Assembly (NCBI GenBank): GCA_008711295.1
Contig: VUYV01000228.1
Location: forward strand, 406,781-470,780
Direction: 5' to 3'
DNA from: Anarhynchus alexandrinus
Lineage: Eukaryota > Chordata > Aves > Charadriiformes > Charadriidae
DNA length: 64,000 nucleotides
Every line of letters starts with the position of its first letter. Position 1 is the stretch's first letter. Positions 37,306 through 47,502 of this stretch are shown piece after piece. Made by a program: the position numbers and the translations under genes. A model generated the notes under the pieces. It worked only from the letters and a program-made list of their open reading frames with translations, did no database searches and was not told where the DNA came from.

Positions 37306-37628
37306 ATGACCTGTGTCAACTGCTAGAATACATCCGAAACTATGGACACAAAACTCTAATCACCATTCATCATGATACAGAAGAGATACACCATGACTTG
37401 GAAAGAGTGAAGGAGGGAGAACCCAATTGGTGGGAAACTCTTCTTGGATGGTCATTGACAGCAATGGGAGTTTTTAATCTCGTGCTCCACCCAGTTGTGA
37501 TTTTACTGACTCTAACACTAACGTGTCTATTGATTACAATCATATTATATATAAAGGTTTGGTACAACATAAAACAAATAACCCAACTCCAACCATCCAA
37601 AACATACAGACTAATAAATAACAAATAG
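37306..37628 (+). pseudogene. ERV env remnant: end of the transmembrane subunit
   Basis: A 124-codon frame (37254-37628) whose first part reads through LTR U5 and whose remainder resembles the C-terminal part of a retroviral envelope transmembrane subunit. It has a polar helical stretch, a Trp-rich pre-membrane segment (NWWETLLGW), a hydrophobic membrane span of about 25 residues (roughly 37490-37560), then a short basic cytoplasmic tail ending at TAG. The surface subunit, fusion peptide, cleavage site, gag and pol are all absent, and the frame lacks its own start codon, beginning only through the fused LTR. It therefore cannot encode a functional envelope. Assignment rests on the arrangement of features and on its position next to an LTR; the ERV class is not certain. 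Confidence 0.6.
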
Positions 37629-38535
37629 TAGTGCTTCACTGTCTACTTGCAGTGGATCTGTAAGTGCATAAATTATCAATATACTATTTATGGCACAGAG
37701 GCAAGAAGTGACCATACCACCACTCTGTGAGAATAAGATGAATTCACTAAAGTCACAGGCTGGAGTGTGACGGTGGGCTCCTCCCCCACCCCCTGACATG
37801 ACCTTTTCCCATAGCTGTACTCAAGTGATAACCACCAGTGGCAATCATGACGGTTGCATCTGGTCAAAGTGGACTCAGAGGAGACAGATAAAGACCAAAT
37901 AGTCAAGGGATAATTTCAATGCGCTCACCTAACCACAATGCTGGTCAACACACGACTCAAGCCAAATTTGGAAGAAACTAACATCAGCAGTTGGTATGCA
38001 AGTACAACTATGAGACAATCATCCTACTCCATAAACAGTGAGTAGCCCAAGAGCCCTTTGAGCTCTCCTGAACTGCAGACTGCACACAAGGATCTCCCCT
38101 TGAGTAGGGATGCCTCTCAAGATTTACTTCTTGAGATTCAAAGGTTCCTTGACACAACAGATTCTCCATAACTAATTAATAGCCTGCTAAACTTCAAAAT
38201 CTTAAGTGATTTAAAGGATTAATTGCACATATATAATCCTTTAGAGATAAAATGTTGACCAAGTTTGGAACTACGATTGGATCCAGATAACCTAGATTCC
38301 ACTCTGAGGAGTTTACAAAACAAGAGCATCCTCTCTGAACCTTGACTTGACAAGAAGGCTTCCCTGACAGTTTTGTCTGACCCTGTTGTCTATGCAGTAA
38401 ATAACAAAGTGTACCTTGCCATCGAATCTTGTTAAATCACATTTACTATCAAACTTTGTTAAATCAGTGTTTTATAGCAATACATATATTACTACTTCTC
38501 CTTTAGAGTGCTGAGATAATTGAAAAACCATGGGG
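37629..38535. mobile_element. ERV-derived non-coding stretch (probable LTR/3' region)
   Basis: Non-coding sequence immediately after the env stop. It includes a C-rich tract (about 37770-37798), R/U5-like text such as TAGTGAGTAGCCC-type and CTCCCCTTGAGTAGGGATGC, and a short internal duplication of TTGTTAAATCA (about 38428 and 38456). These resemble LTR R-U5 sequence of other avian ERVs that I recall only in part. LTR ends cannot be fixed. It could be the 3' LTR of a different element from the one at 36.8 kb. Confidence 0.4.
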
Positions 38536-38540
38536 TTTTT

Positions 38541-38663
38541 GACAATGGAATGGCTTATATGGCACCAGGCCTACTGGCAGCAGATGGGGTTTGTCTCACT
38601 CAAAGGGGGAGGAGGATCTTTGCCCAAGAGTTAGCAGGGCTCATTGACAGGGCTTTAAACTAG
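38541..38663 (+). pseudogene. CR1 ORF1 C-terminus (esterase-like domain end)
   Basis: In frame from 38541 to the TAG at 38661-38663: PGLLAADGVCLT, then RRIFAQELAGLIDRALN and stop. CR1 ORF1 proteins carry a C-terminal SGNH/GDSL-type esterase domain, and the DGVH block is its last motif. Here the His position is Cys (TGT, 38592-38594). Everything upstream, including the ORF1 start and zinc-binding part, is missing. Confidence 0.75.
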
Positions 38664-38984
38664 ACTTGATGGGGAAAGGGGGTATTATCAGGCTTGCCTG
38701 TGACAAGCCAAGGGATGATGTACCAAGGAAAGAGGAACGGGGTGCTAGCAAGGGCCTGCAGCCGTTTGCTCCAAGATGTGCTGGCTAGAGTGCGGTACAC
38801 TTAAAGTCTTATGTAGGTGAGCCAGGAGCCCCTAGGGTAACAGGAGCCCATAGGGAGGCACTGTTAACACACGGCAAAGGAATGCCATCTGGAGAGCAGC
38901 GCAAAGTAATTACAACTGCTCCAGCCAAGTCAGCCTCAAGGAGGACATGACTGAAATGCCTCTGTGCAAATGCATGTAGCGTGG

Positions 38985-39774
38985 GGAACAAACAGGAGGA
39001 ACTAGAGACATGCGCACGTCTCCAAGACTGTGATCTCACTGGCATCACAGAAACATGGTGGGATGACTCCTATGACTGGAGTTGGCATGGGAGGTTACAG
39101 GCTCTTGAGGAGACAGGCAGGGTAAATGAGGAGGCGGTGTTGCCCTATATGTCAACAACCAGCTGGAGTGCACGGAGCTCAGCCTAGGGATGGATAGAGA
39201 GCTGACTGAGAGCCTATGGATCAGGATTAAAGGGAAATCAGGAGCAGGGGACATTACAGTGGGGGTCTGCTACAGACCACCTGACCAGGAAGACTGAGTG
39301 GATGAGGCCCTCTATAGACAGATAGGGGTGGCATCGTGTTCAGAGGCCCTGGTACTCATGGGCGACTTCAACCACCCCGACATCTGTTGGAAGGGTAACA
39401 CAGCAGGGCATAGGCAATCCAGGAGGTTCTTGGATTGTATTGATGACAACTTCCTTCTCCAAGTGGTTGAGGAGCCAATGAGAAGAGGAGCTATGCTGGA
39501 CCTTGCCCTTACCAACATGGAGGGGCTGGTAGGCGGTGCCAAGCTCAGGGGTAGCCTTGGCTGCAGTGACCATGAAATGGTCAAGTTCAAGATCACTGAG
39601 GCAGCGAGGAAGGTGCGCAGCAAGCTGACCACCCTGGACTTTAGGAGAGCTGACTTTGGCCTCTTGAAGAATCTGCTTGGTATGGCACCATCGGATGAAG
39701 CGCTAGAGGGAAGAAAGGCCCAAGAAACTCAGTTAATATTCAAGGATCACCTCCTCCAAGCTCAGGAGCAATGA
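38985..39774 (+). pseudogene. CR1 ORF2 endonuclease domain
   Basis: An APE-like endonuclease. Readable motifs are NKQEELETC and ITETWWDD near 39000-39070 (a metal-binding Glu), ALVLMGDFNHPDI near 39345-39380 (catalytic Asp/Asn) and CSDHEMVKF near 39570-39600 (catalytic Asp-His). The first half is frame-shifted around 39090-39180. A TGA at 39295-39297 separates the halves, and the 158-codon remainder (39298-39774) ends at a TGA. The catalytic motifs survive but the protein does not. Confidence 0.9.
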
Positions 39775-39819
39775 GTCCCTACAAAGAAGGCGGCAGGTAG
39801 AAAAGCCAGGAGGCCCGCA

Positions 39820-41204
39820 TGGATGAACAAGGAGCTCCTGAACATGATCAAAAGTGAAAAGGAGGCCTATAGGGGTTGGAAACAGGGACAGGTAGCCTGG
39901 GAAGATGTGGGCCCTCTCTGGAAGGAAACAGAAGAGCTGGTCACCCGGGACAGAGACAAAGCTGAGGTACTCAATGACTTTTTTGCCTCAGTGTTTGCTG
40001 GTAAAGACTGCAGCCACACTACCCATGATGCAGAAGGCAAAGGCAAGGACTGGGAAAATGAAGAACTGCCCACTGTAGGTGAAGATCAAGTATGAGACCA
40101 CCTGAGGAACCTGAAGGTGCACAAGTCCATCGGACCTGATGAGATACATCCACAGGTCCTGAGGGAATGGGCAGATGAAGTTGCTAAGCCACTACCCATC
40201 ATATCTGAGAAGTCGTGGCAGTCTGGTGAGGTTCCTGCCAACTGCAAAAGGGGAAATATAACCCCTATTTTCAAAAAGGGAAATAAGGAAGACCCAGGGA
40301 ACTACAGGCCAGTCAGTCTCACCTCTGTGCCTGGCAAGACCATGGAACAGATACTCCTGGAACTCTGCTAATGCACATGGAAAATAAGGAGGTGATTGGT
40401 AGCAGCCAACCTGGCTTCACCAGGGGCAAGTCATGCCTGACAAATTTGGTGGCCTTCTACGAAGGGGTTACAGTGGCAGTGGACAATCAAAAAGCAACTG
40501 ATGTCATCTACCTGGACTTGTGCAAAACGTTTGACAGTGTCCCACAGAATATCCTGGTCTCTAAATTGGAGAGACATGGATTCGACAGATGAACCACTCA
40601 GTGGATAAAGAACTGGCTGGACGGTCGCACTCAAAGAGTTGCGGTCAACGGCTCAATGTCCAAGTGGAGACCAGTGACAAGTGGCATTCCTCAGGGGTCA
40701 GTGCTGGGACCTGTACTGTTCAACATCTTTGTCGGAGACATGGACAGTGGGGTCGAGAGCACCCTCAGCAAGTTTGCCGATGATACCAAGCTGTTTGGTG
40801 AGGTAGACACGCTGGAGGGGAGGGATACCATCCAGAGGGACCTGGACAAGCTGGAGAGGTGGGCCCAAACCAACCTCATGAAGTTCAACAAGGCCAAGTG
40901 CAAGGTCCTACATCTGGATCAGGGCAATCCCAAGCACAAATACAGGCTGGGCAGAGAATGGATTGAGAGCAGCCCTAACGAGAAGGACCTGGGTGTGCTG
41001 ATTGATGAGAAGCTCAACGTGAGCTGGCAATGCATGATCGCAGCCCAGAAGGCTGATCGTATCCTGGGCTGCATCAAAAGAAGCATGGCCAGCAGGTCAA
41101 GGGAGGTGATTCTGCCCCTCTACTCCACTCTCGTGAGACCCTACCTGGAGTACTGCATCCAGCTCTGGAGTCCCCAACACAGGAAAGACAGCGACCTGTT
41201 CTAG
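39820..41204 (+). pseudogene. CR1 ORF2 reverse transcriptase domain
   Basis: Pieces of the RT in order: linker (39823-40095, with a deletion near 39902 that removes roughly 50 residues found in other CR1 copies), fingers (40117-40371, [22 protein letters not shown]), palm motif A ([11 protein letters not shown], near 40510-40545), [10 protein letters not shown] (near 40682-40712) and motif C FADDTKLF (near 40777-40800). The three catalytic aspartates are thus still encoded, but stops at 40093 and 40590 and a shift near 40365 break the frame. The last frame (40656-41204) ends at a TAG in place of a Glu codon. Confidence 0.93.
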
Positions 41205-41228
41205 CTGGTCCAGAGGAAGGCCACAAAG

Positions 41229-41660
41229 ATGATCTGGGGGCTGGAACACCTCTCCTATGAGGAGAGGCTGAGACAGTTGGGGTTGTTCAGCCTGGAGAAG
41301 AGAAGGCTCCAGGGAGATCTTATTGTGGCCTCCCAGTACCTAAAGGGGGCCTACAGGAGAGCTGGAGAAGGACTTTTTACAAGGACATGTAGTGATAGGA
41401 CAAGGGGGAATGGCTTTAAACTGGAAGAACGTAGATTTAGATTAGATATTAGGAAGAAAATTTTCACTTTGAGGGTGGTAAGGCACTGGAACAGGTTGCC
41501 CAGAGAGGTTGTTGAGGCCCCATCCCTGGAGGTGTTTAAGGCCAGGCTGGATGGGGTTTTGAGCAACCTGGTCCAGTGGGAGGTGTCCCTGCCTTTGGCA
41601 GGAGGGTTGGAACTAGATGATCTTCAAGGTGTCTTCCAACCTAAACCATTCTATGATTAA
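41229..41660 (+). pseudogene. CR1 ORF2 C-terminal domain with lost stop
   Basis: A 143-codon frame with [30 protein letters not shown] and [19 protein letters not shown], the conserved CR1 tail region. The usual CR1 ORF2 terminator after GGLELDDL is changed from TAA to CAA here (about 41625), so the frame runs on through the 3' UTR and the terminal ATTCTATG repeat to a TAA at 41658-41660. Harmless, since the upstream frame is already broken. Confidence 0.85.
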
Positions 41661-42080
41661 GTAGATAACGAGTGCAGAGCCCCAGAGTTGGCGGTGCTGT
41701 GGAAGCGCTGCAACGGAACAGTGAGGGCAAGCAACAGCTTTCAGTCCTGCCACACTCCATGTGGGAGAAGTCACTGGACACTTCAGATTTTTGAGCCCGG
41801 CTCCAGTGAGAGTGAAAGAGTTTTGGGACCATTAAGTTGTTAGGCAAGAGCAGAGCCCTACAGTTGTGGGCCTTTGAAAACGCTGCCTAGGGACAGCGAG
41901 GGCAAGCCACAGCTTTCCCTCCTGGCACTTTTGGTGTGGGACCAATCGCTGGACATTTGCAATTTTGGAGCCTGACACTGGTGAGTGAAAAATATTTTTT
42001 TGACCATTAAGGCAGTAGGCAAGCATGGAGGCCCAATGTTTGTGGGGCTGTGAAAGCATTGCCAAGGGAATTAGATCACA
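41655..42080. repeat. Tandem array, three ~176-bp units of the 138-bp family
   Basis: Landmarks equivalent to GTGGGGCTATGAAAGCRCTG occur near 41690, 41866 and 42042, about 176 bp apart, followed by CCAAGGGACAG-type, TGTGGGACCAATCGCTGGACA- and GGAGCCTGACAC-type blocks, in the same (inverted) orientation as 35479-35895. The extra ~37 bp per unit reads (G)ACCATTAAGTTGTTAGGCAA then GAGCAGAGCCC. The first unit begins in the last bases of the CR1 tail. The third is cut off near 42080. Confidence 0.88.
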
Positions 42081-45000
42081 GCTTTACCCCTGTGCTTCAT
42101 TCTGCTTTGTCCTTTCAGCACCGCTTCTGCAGCATACCCCCACTGCTTTCATCAGAACTGCATCTTCTACTGCTGTGCTCCATAGCTCTGTCTTGCCTTT
42201 CTTTCAGCAGGCTTTATCATGGCAGTTCACATCTGCAAAAGAGTTTAATGTTCATATTGTAGCCACATGCTTTCCCCAGAAGGAAGAAATCTGCCCAGAA
42301 TTAGCAGCCAAGCTCCCTTACTGCACTTAGGTGTTTGTTAGAACCAGAAAAAAATTTGCATGTGTAATTTTAAAAATTATTCTATTGTATTACAGATGAT
42401 AACTCTGAAAGGGGGCCTGTGTCATAGATAAATGAAGATGAAAGGCAGCTTCTGATCTAACTTGTGCCTCACATAGAGAAAAGAGAAACATCACTGAGCT
42501 GCTGAGCTTAGACTCCAATGGGGTCAGTCAAGATAAACTGGCCCTGTTGAATGATAGACAAAGGCCTCAGGAAACACTTTACATCCATCACCCTGAAATC
42601 CACAATCAAATGAAACTGCTTGGATAGTGATATCCAGGTGGGTGATGACTGACAGGAGAAGAAAAAGACCGCTTCCTGGACCGTGCAGGTCTATGACTGG
42701 CGCTCGCTGCATACTAACTTAGCCAGCCACACAAAGGTAACGCGCCATTGCACTGTGATTGTGCAAAGTGAATTGCTATGAGATCTCCGTGTGTGAGCAT
42801 GAACCACTGTGCAGCCTGCTTGGTTCTTTTTGTAGGATTCCAGAAGTAAATATGGACATATTTTCTGGTACAGACATGACACTAACATGAGTCTGATCTG
42901 GAAAAGAAGTTTATGTATCTGGTTAGACACCAGGAATGTCAGCTCTGCAGAACACCACCTGTGTAGTACAATATCCTGCAACTTATCTTCCCCTTTTATA
43001 TAGGGAAGAACTATAAACAAGGCACTTAAATACTATACATCCACTTTAATAACTGTTCATAACAGCATTCTGTTATCAAATAACATATATTTTCTCAGCC
43101 TCATCCACACTATGCCTGCCTGTGTGTTGGCACAAGTCAGTTTTAGGGTTATTTTTGCAATTTTTTTTCTGCTGTTTCCTTTTTTTTTTTTGTAAAGGGA
43201 CTCATATATGTGTTTATAAAACAATATCTTTTCTTGAGAAGACAACATGGTTTATTTTGCATTTTTTAACCATATTTCAATGGCTGATGTCCTACGTTTG
43301 GTTCCTGGCTGAAAAGTGTGGTTTTAATTTTCCCCAGTGGAACATTGGCAGCATCTGGCAAGTAGCATAACCTATGGTCAAGTGAAAGTCTCTTGCATTT
43401 GTGTTGTGATGCCTTAAATTCATTAATCACTATCCGACCATAGCCAAAATACTTCTGCCTATGTTCTAATGACTTTATGTGCAAGAGAGAGGAACTGAGT
43501 TCATTTTCTGATTTTTCTTTTAGGAAAATCCTAATGATCTACAGTTCTGGATGGGGGATATTTATTCTCCTGGGTATGATACCTTCTTAAAAAAGAAAGA
43601 CAGAGAGAAAAAAAAAAAGCATTTCAAATGTTGCTGAACCATCCTGCTCATGGTACTAGCTGTTTGCATCCTGATTACCATAGACACGCTCAGTGTTTTA
43701 CTTACTTAGTACAGCCAAATGATATCAATGGGAATTTTTTTCCAATAAATATTTTTATTAAGCTATTTGAAGTTATTAAGTTATTTGAATTCCAATTTGT
43801 GGTCACAAATACATTTAGTTTGACATCACTATTTTACAATGTTCCTGTGCAGCATAAGGAATTGGTCCTGACAAGACACAAATACTCTAAGCATGGCAGA
43901 ATGTCTACTTGTTGGTATCATTAAAAAAGAAAACTATAAATGTGCTACTTTTCTTAGTGCCTTGTTCTTTGGACTAGTGATTTGGGTCAGCATGTGTGAT
44001 ATTGTACATATAGTGTGTACAGATTGCCAGCTGACTGTTCATTCTAATAAACATCTACCATCCTGTTCATCTTTTTATGATAACTATTACTGGAATATAG
44101 AAAAGTGTGATAAAGCAGTGTCCAAGATATCCCAAAGAATTCTAAACCAAAAATTTATGCATTACTTAGCGACTGAATGCATTGCTGCAATGATGCAGCA
44201 CTTAGTAAAAAGCTAGCCTAAATGGATAAATGTTTTCTTATACTTTTTCAGAGAGAAAAAAACCCCAAAAATAGACCTCTGAGCTTCTATCAAAAGAATT
44301 CTCTGAGACCTGTGACAGTGCTTCTTCATCCGTGTGTTATGTTCTTTGAACATGTTGCATCTCTGTCACCCCAAAAGATGGAGTTCCAAAATTTTTTTAA
44401 TCTGACATGTCAAAAACTAGAGCAAAATTTGTGGAGTACTAGAGTATAAACTGGAATTAGAATACACCATAAAGAGGTTAAAGTTATGTAGCCTTTGTGT
44501 GGAAAAGGATCTTTGTAAATAAAAGGACCAAAATTAAGGCCACTCAGACAATTAAGTTCATACACCTCAGAATAATTCATGAAAATGAAATCATGAGATA
44601 AAACAACAAAATAAAAAGTGAGTGAACAGAGAGAAGAAGTTAAATTATTTCTTTCCTTTCTGAAAAGTACTCTGAGTGCTGCAAACACTCCATACTTCTG
44701 TATTATGGCAAGGGCCTATGAATACTATTGAGATGGGGATCTCACTCACTCACAGAAGAGAATCTCACAGGTGCACGAAAGCTGCTTCACACACACAAAA
44801 AAATGCTTTGAAATACGTCAGGAATAGGACCAAGGTAGAGGATGTGTATTCGCCCGTCTGAATTCTAGCACATGCCCTACTTACAGCAACTTTGCAGTGC
44901 TTTAACTCAGGTCAGGATGGAGTCATCTTCAGGTACACCGTGACAGTCAAATAGATGCGTTTAATGCCCGCCTTCCTCCCCCGCTCCATGTTTGAATCTC

Positions 45001-46999
45001 GTTTATGCCGTAACTACTTGGACCCTAGCCTAGCTAGTGATTTTTTATTTTTTTTTTTTCTGCTGGCTCCGTTGCGGTGCGGGTTCCTTTGNGCAGGGAG
45101 CAAAAGGCCTTTTAATTATCTGCGGGGGCGTCTGCCTGGCCTTTGAGGAAAGGGCCTGCTGCTGTTGCACCCTTGCGAGAGCGGTCTCACGGGGAGAGCC
45201 CATTGTCTGCCTAAATGTTCTAGGGTTTGAGAAAATAAGCAATTGAATACCTCGGGGGAGGGAACGACCCAACAGATTGAGAGACAAAGACTTGTCTTCA
45301 TGGGGGAGTGGTGGAGCCTTAGGATCCTTTCTACGACGTGCTTAGTCTAAAAACAATTAAAGAAACACTCCTTCTTTAACCACTTCATGCAATATTGGGT
45401 TGTGGGTGTTATACAAGAACAATTTGAATTTTTGGCTAGTAAGATTGCCTTTTTTTACCCTGTAATTTATTTATTTATATACTTATCTATTGGGAATTCA
45501 TTAGTGTTGGGGACTGAAGAAGAAAAGTCATCACGTAGTATTTATAAACTAGGCTCAGTATTAGAGTTTGGAGAACGGAATGTTTAGTGTATTATAAAAG
45601 TGTTTTTAAAATTGGATGAATAAAACAATTCTACTAAATAATGACATTAAAACGGGCCATATGGCATTTTTGCTGTGGTAAGTAATCTCTGAGATTTACG
45701 TTCATTGGTCTCTTCCTGGCTTGAAAGAACATTTACGCATACACTTTGTTTGACTTCAGTAGGAATTAAGCAGGTGCTTAAAGCTAAGAAAGTAGTCAAA
45801 TTTGGATCCAAACAGAAACAAATCTTGGTGTAGGTTTAAATTTTTTTATTCCAGTGGTAATCAGCTCAAATGGCAGCAAAGTCTCCTGCTTAATGGTCAG
45901 CAAAACATCTAACATAAACCACCAGGTTGATACACTGATATCTTACCAGCACCTACTCATAAGATGTCGAAAAAGGATATAACTGTGGTAGAATACTACC
46001 TTTGACTAGGAAAATCAGCATTTGTGGTGAGATGTAGCAGGATTTTGCTCTTATAAACTGTACAGCTGCAACCTGGATGCAAATAAGAGCACTCATTCAT
46101 GCACATTCTGCCAACTTATAACTGCACTGGGAATTGCTGTATTTCACAAATGATTTTAGAAAAATTAACTCCCTTCTCTCCATCAAATAAGGATTAGCTT
46201 TCAAAACTACCTAAGTGATTGAACTTTATTTTTTATTGCCTTTTAGTATAACTGCTCTCCCAAATCACTAGGCCATCTTGGAAAATTCTGATGAGGAAAT
46301 TCCCAACCTTCCTCTTCCTGTGCTACATTCTTCCTTTCCCCAAAGTGTCCGCAAATACACAACTGACTTCTCGTGTTACTTGCTTTTAGCCTGTGAAGTT
46401 GCTGAACACAGGCTCCTGATTGACTCTGGCGCTCTAACAGCCACTAATAGTGGAAATTATAGCTACTGCTCTACTTCAGTGAAATACAGAGCTGGCCCAT
46501 TGCAAGGATCTTGCAGGGCTTGTTGCATTAGCAGGGTAAATGTTTTCACAAGGTCTAAAGAAGGAAAAGGAGAGAGAAAGAGACATTTTTGAGTTTGTCA
46601 TGGATAAAGTTACCTTGGTCACATCAGGATTTGAAAAAGGAAGATGCAATGTGAGTTGTGAGATGTCATATATTATAAATTTCTATGGGCAGAGCAGAAG
46701 TTACTTCTTCATTTATGATGTTATGGTGTGTGAGTGCTGAATTAATATTTATTTGAACAATAAAGAAGACAACATCAGAACCTGTGTGGATGCTAAACAT
46801 TGCTGCTATCTATCACTCCAGAAGTTCCCCACAAATTGCCCCACCCGAGGTCCTACTGATTAGTTCAGGGATGTTTTGAAGCAGGTCAAACCACAGAATC
46901 TGCTCTAAGAACATGGCTCTGCATGGTTACACTCCTGTAAATGGAATAATTCACTGAAGTACAAATTTATGGGGATACTAGATGAATTTAGTGTCAGAC
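42081..46999. other. Mostly unique DNA, no gene seen
   Basis: No known repeat or supported exon. A GC-richer island of about 200 bp (45060-45250) with several CpGs and one undetermined base (45092) stands out from AT-rich flanks. A 104-codon frame at 46278-46592 (+) has no domain. Frames near 43628-44216 are AT-rich and featureless. Confidence 0.45.
45092..45092. other. Undetermined base in GC-rich spot
   Basis: A single n in GGGTTCCTTTGNGCAGGGAG, just after a long T run. Marks an unresolved assembly position. Confidence 0.95.
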
Positions 47000-47004
47000 A
47001 GCGA

Positions 47005-47222
47005 CACTTACATTACTCAGACACTACTCAGATACTGCTAACACACTACTCAGAATACTCAGACACAACTCACACAGTACTCAGCACTACTCACACACTA
47101 CTCACACTACTCAGATGCTACTCATACCCGATTAATGCACTACTCAGACATTACTCCCAGACTACTCACACTACTCAAACATTACTCATGTACTACTCAC
47201 AGTACTCAGACACTACTCACTT
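47005..47222. repeat. Degenerate CACTACTCAGA minisatellite
   Basis: About 215 bp built of CACTACTCAGA-like words of variable length (CACTACTCA, CATTACTCA, AACTCACACAGTACTCA) with intervening CA steps. The plus strand has very little G (mainly within ACTCAGA), giving marked strand asymmetry. The irregular period suggests repeated slippage and decay. A 108-codon frame across it (46969-47295) is Thr/Leu/Ser-rich and clearly a by-product. Confidence 0.88.
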
Positions 47223-47355
47223 TCATTTAAGTTCCCTAGGGCTGGGATTTGTGTTTCTGACAGGTATGCTGTTGAGACCTATGCTGTTGAGCTAGGCTCA
47301 AACAATAACCTTACTAAGCTAAATCTTGAAAATGGCCATCTGCCTATGTTTGCAG

Positions 47356-47502
47356 GTGCTCAGCTTCTCTGGACATGTCCAATTGCTAACAGCAATGGGT
47401 GATGGTTGCAGCTATCTACATACAATCATCACAGGACTGCCCCTAGATGGATACTTCCCAAACACAAACACAGTCCAGGCAGATTTCTGCTGGAGAACAG
47501 AT
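47356..47502 (+). other. Candidate internal exon, gene not recognised
   Basis: Bounded by a good acceptor (CTGCCTATGTTTGCAG) and a good donor (GAACAGAT/GTAAGTTC). 147 bp, open without stop as 49 codons in phase 0, starting VLSFSGHVQLLTAMGDGCSY and ending QADFCWRTD. The peptide has no domain I recognise. Signals of this quality also occur by chance at this scale, so this is a candidate only. Confidence 0.25.

Larger units (their letters stand above)
38541..41659 (+). mobile_element. Long CR1 LINE, 5' truncated, inactive
   Basis: About 3.1 kb of a CR1 retrotransposon, of the roughly 4.5 kb of a full copy. In order: end of ORF1 (38541-38663), short spacer, ORF2 endonuclease, reverse transcriptase, C-terminal domain and 3' end with one ATTCTATG unit. 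CR1 transposes by target-primed reverse transcription, in which the endonuclease nicks and the RT copies its own RNA. The ORF2 frame is cut by premature stops (39295, 39772, 40093, 40590, 41201), some of them CGA-to-TGA or TGG-to-TGA changes typical of CpG decay. It also has frame shifts (about 39090-39180 and near 40365) and a deletion near 39902. The 3' end abuts a 176-bp repeat unit with no gap. Not mobile. Confidence 0.96.

Noticed and set aside
39312..40903. Minus-strand frames across the long CR1
   Set aside because: Antisense shadows of CR1 ORF2.
46969..47295. 108-codon frame over the minisatellite
   Set aside because: The repetitive Thr/Leu/Ser/Tyr peptide is simply the translation of CACTACTCAGA repeats.
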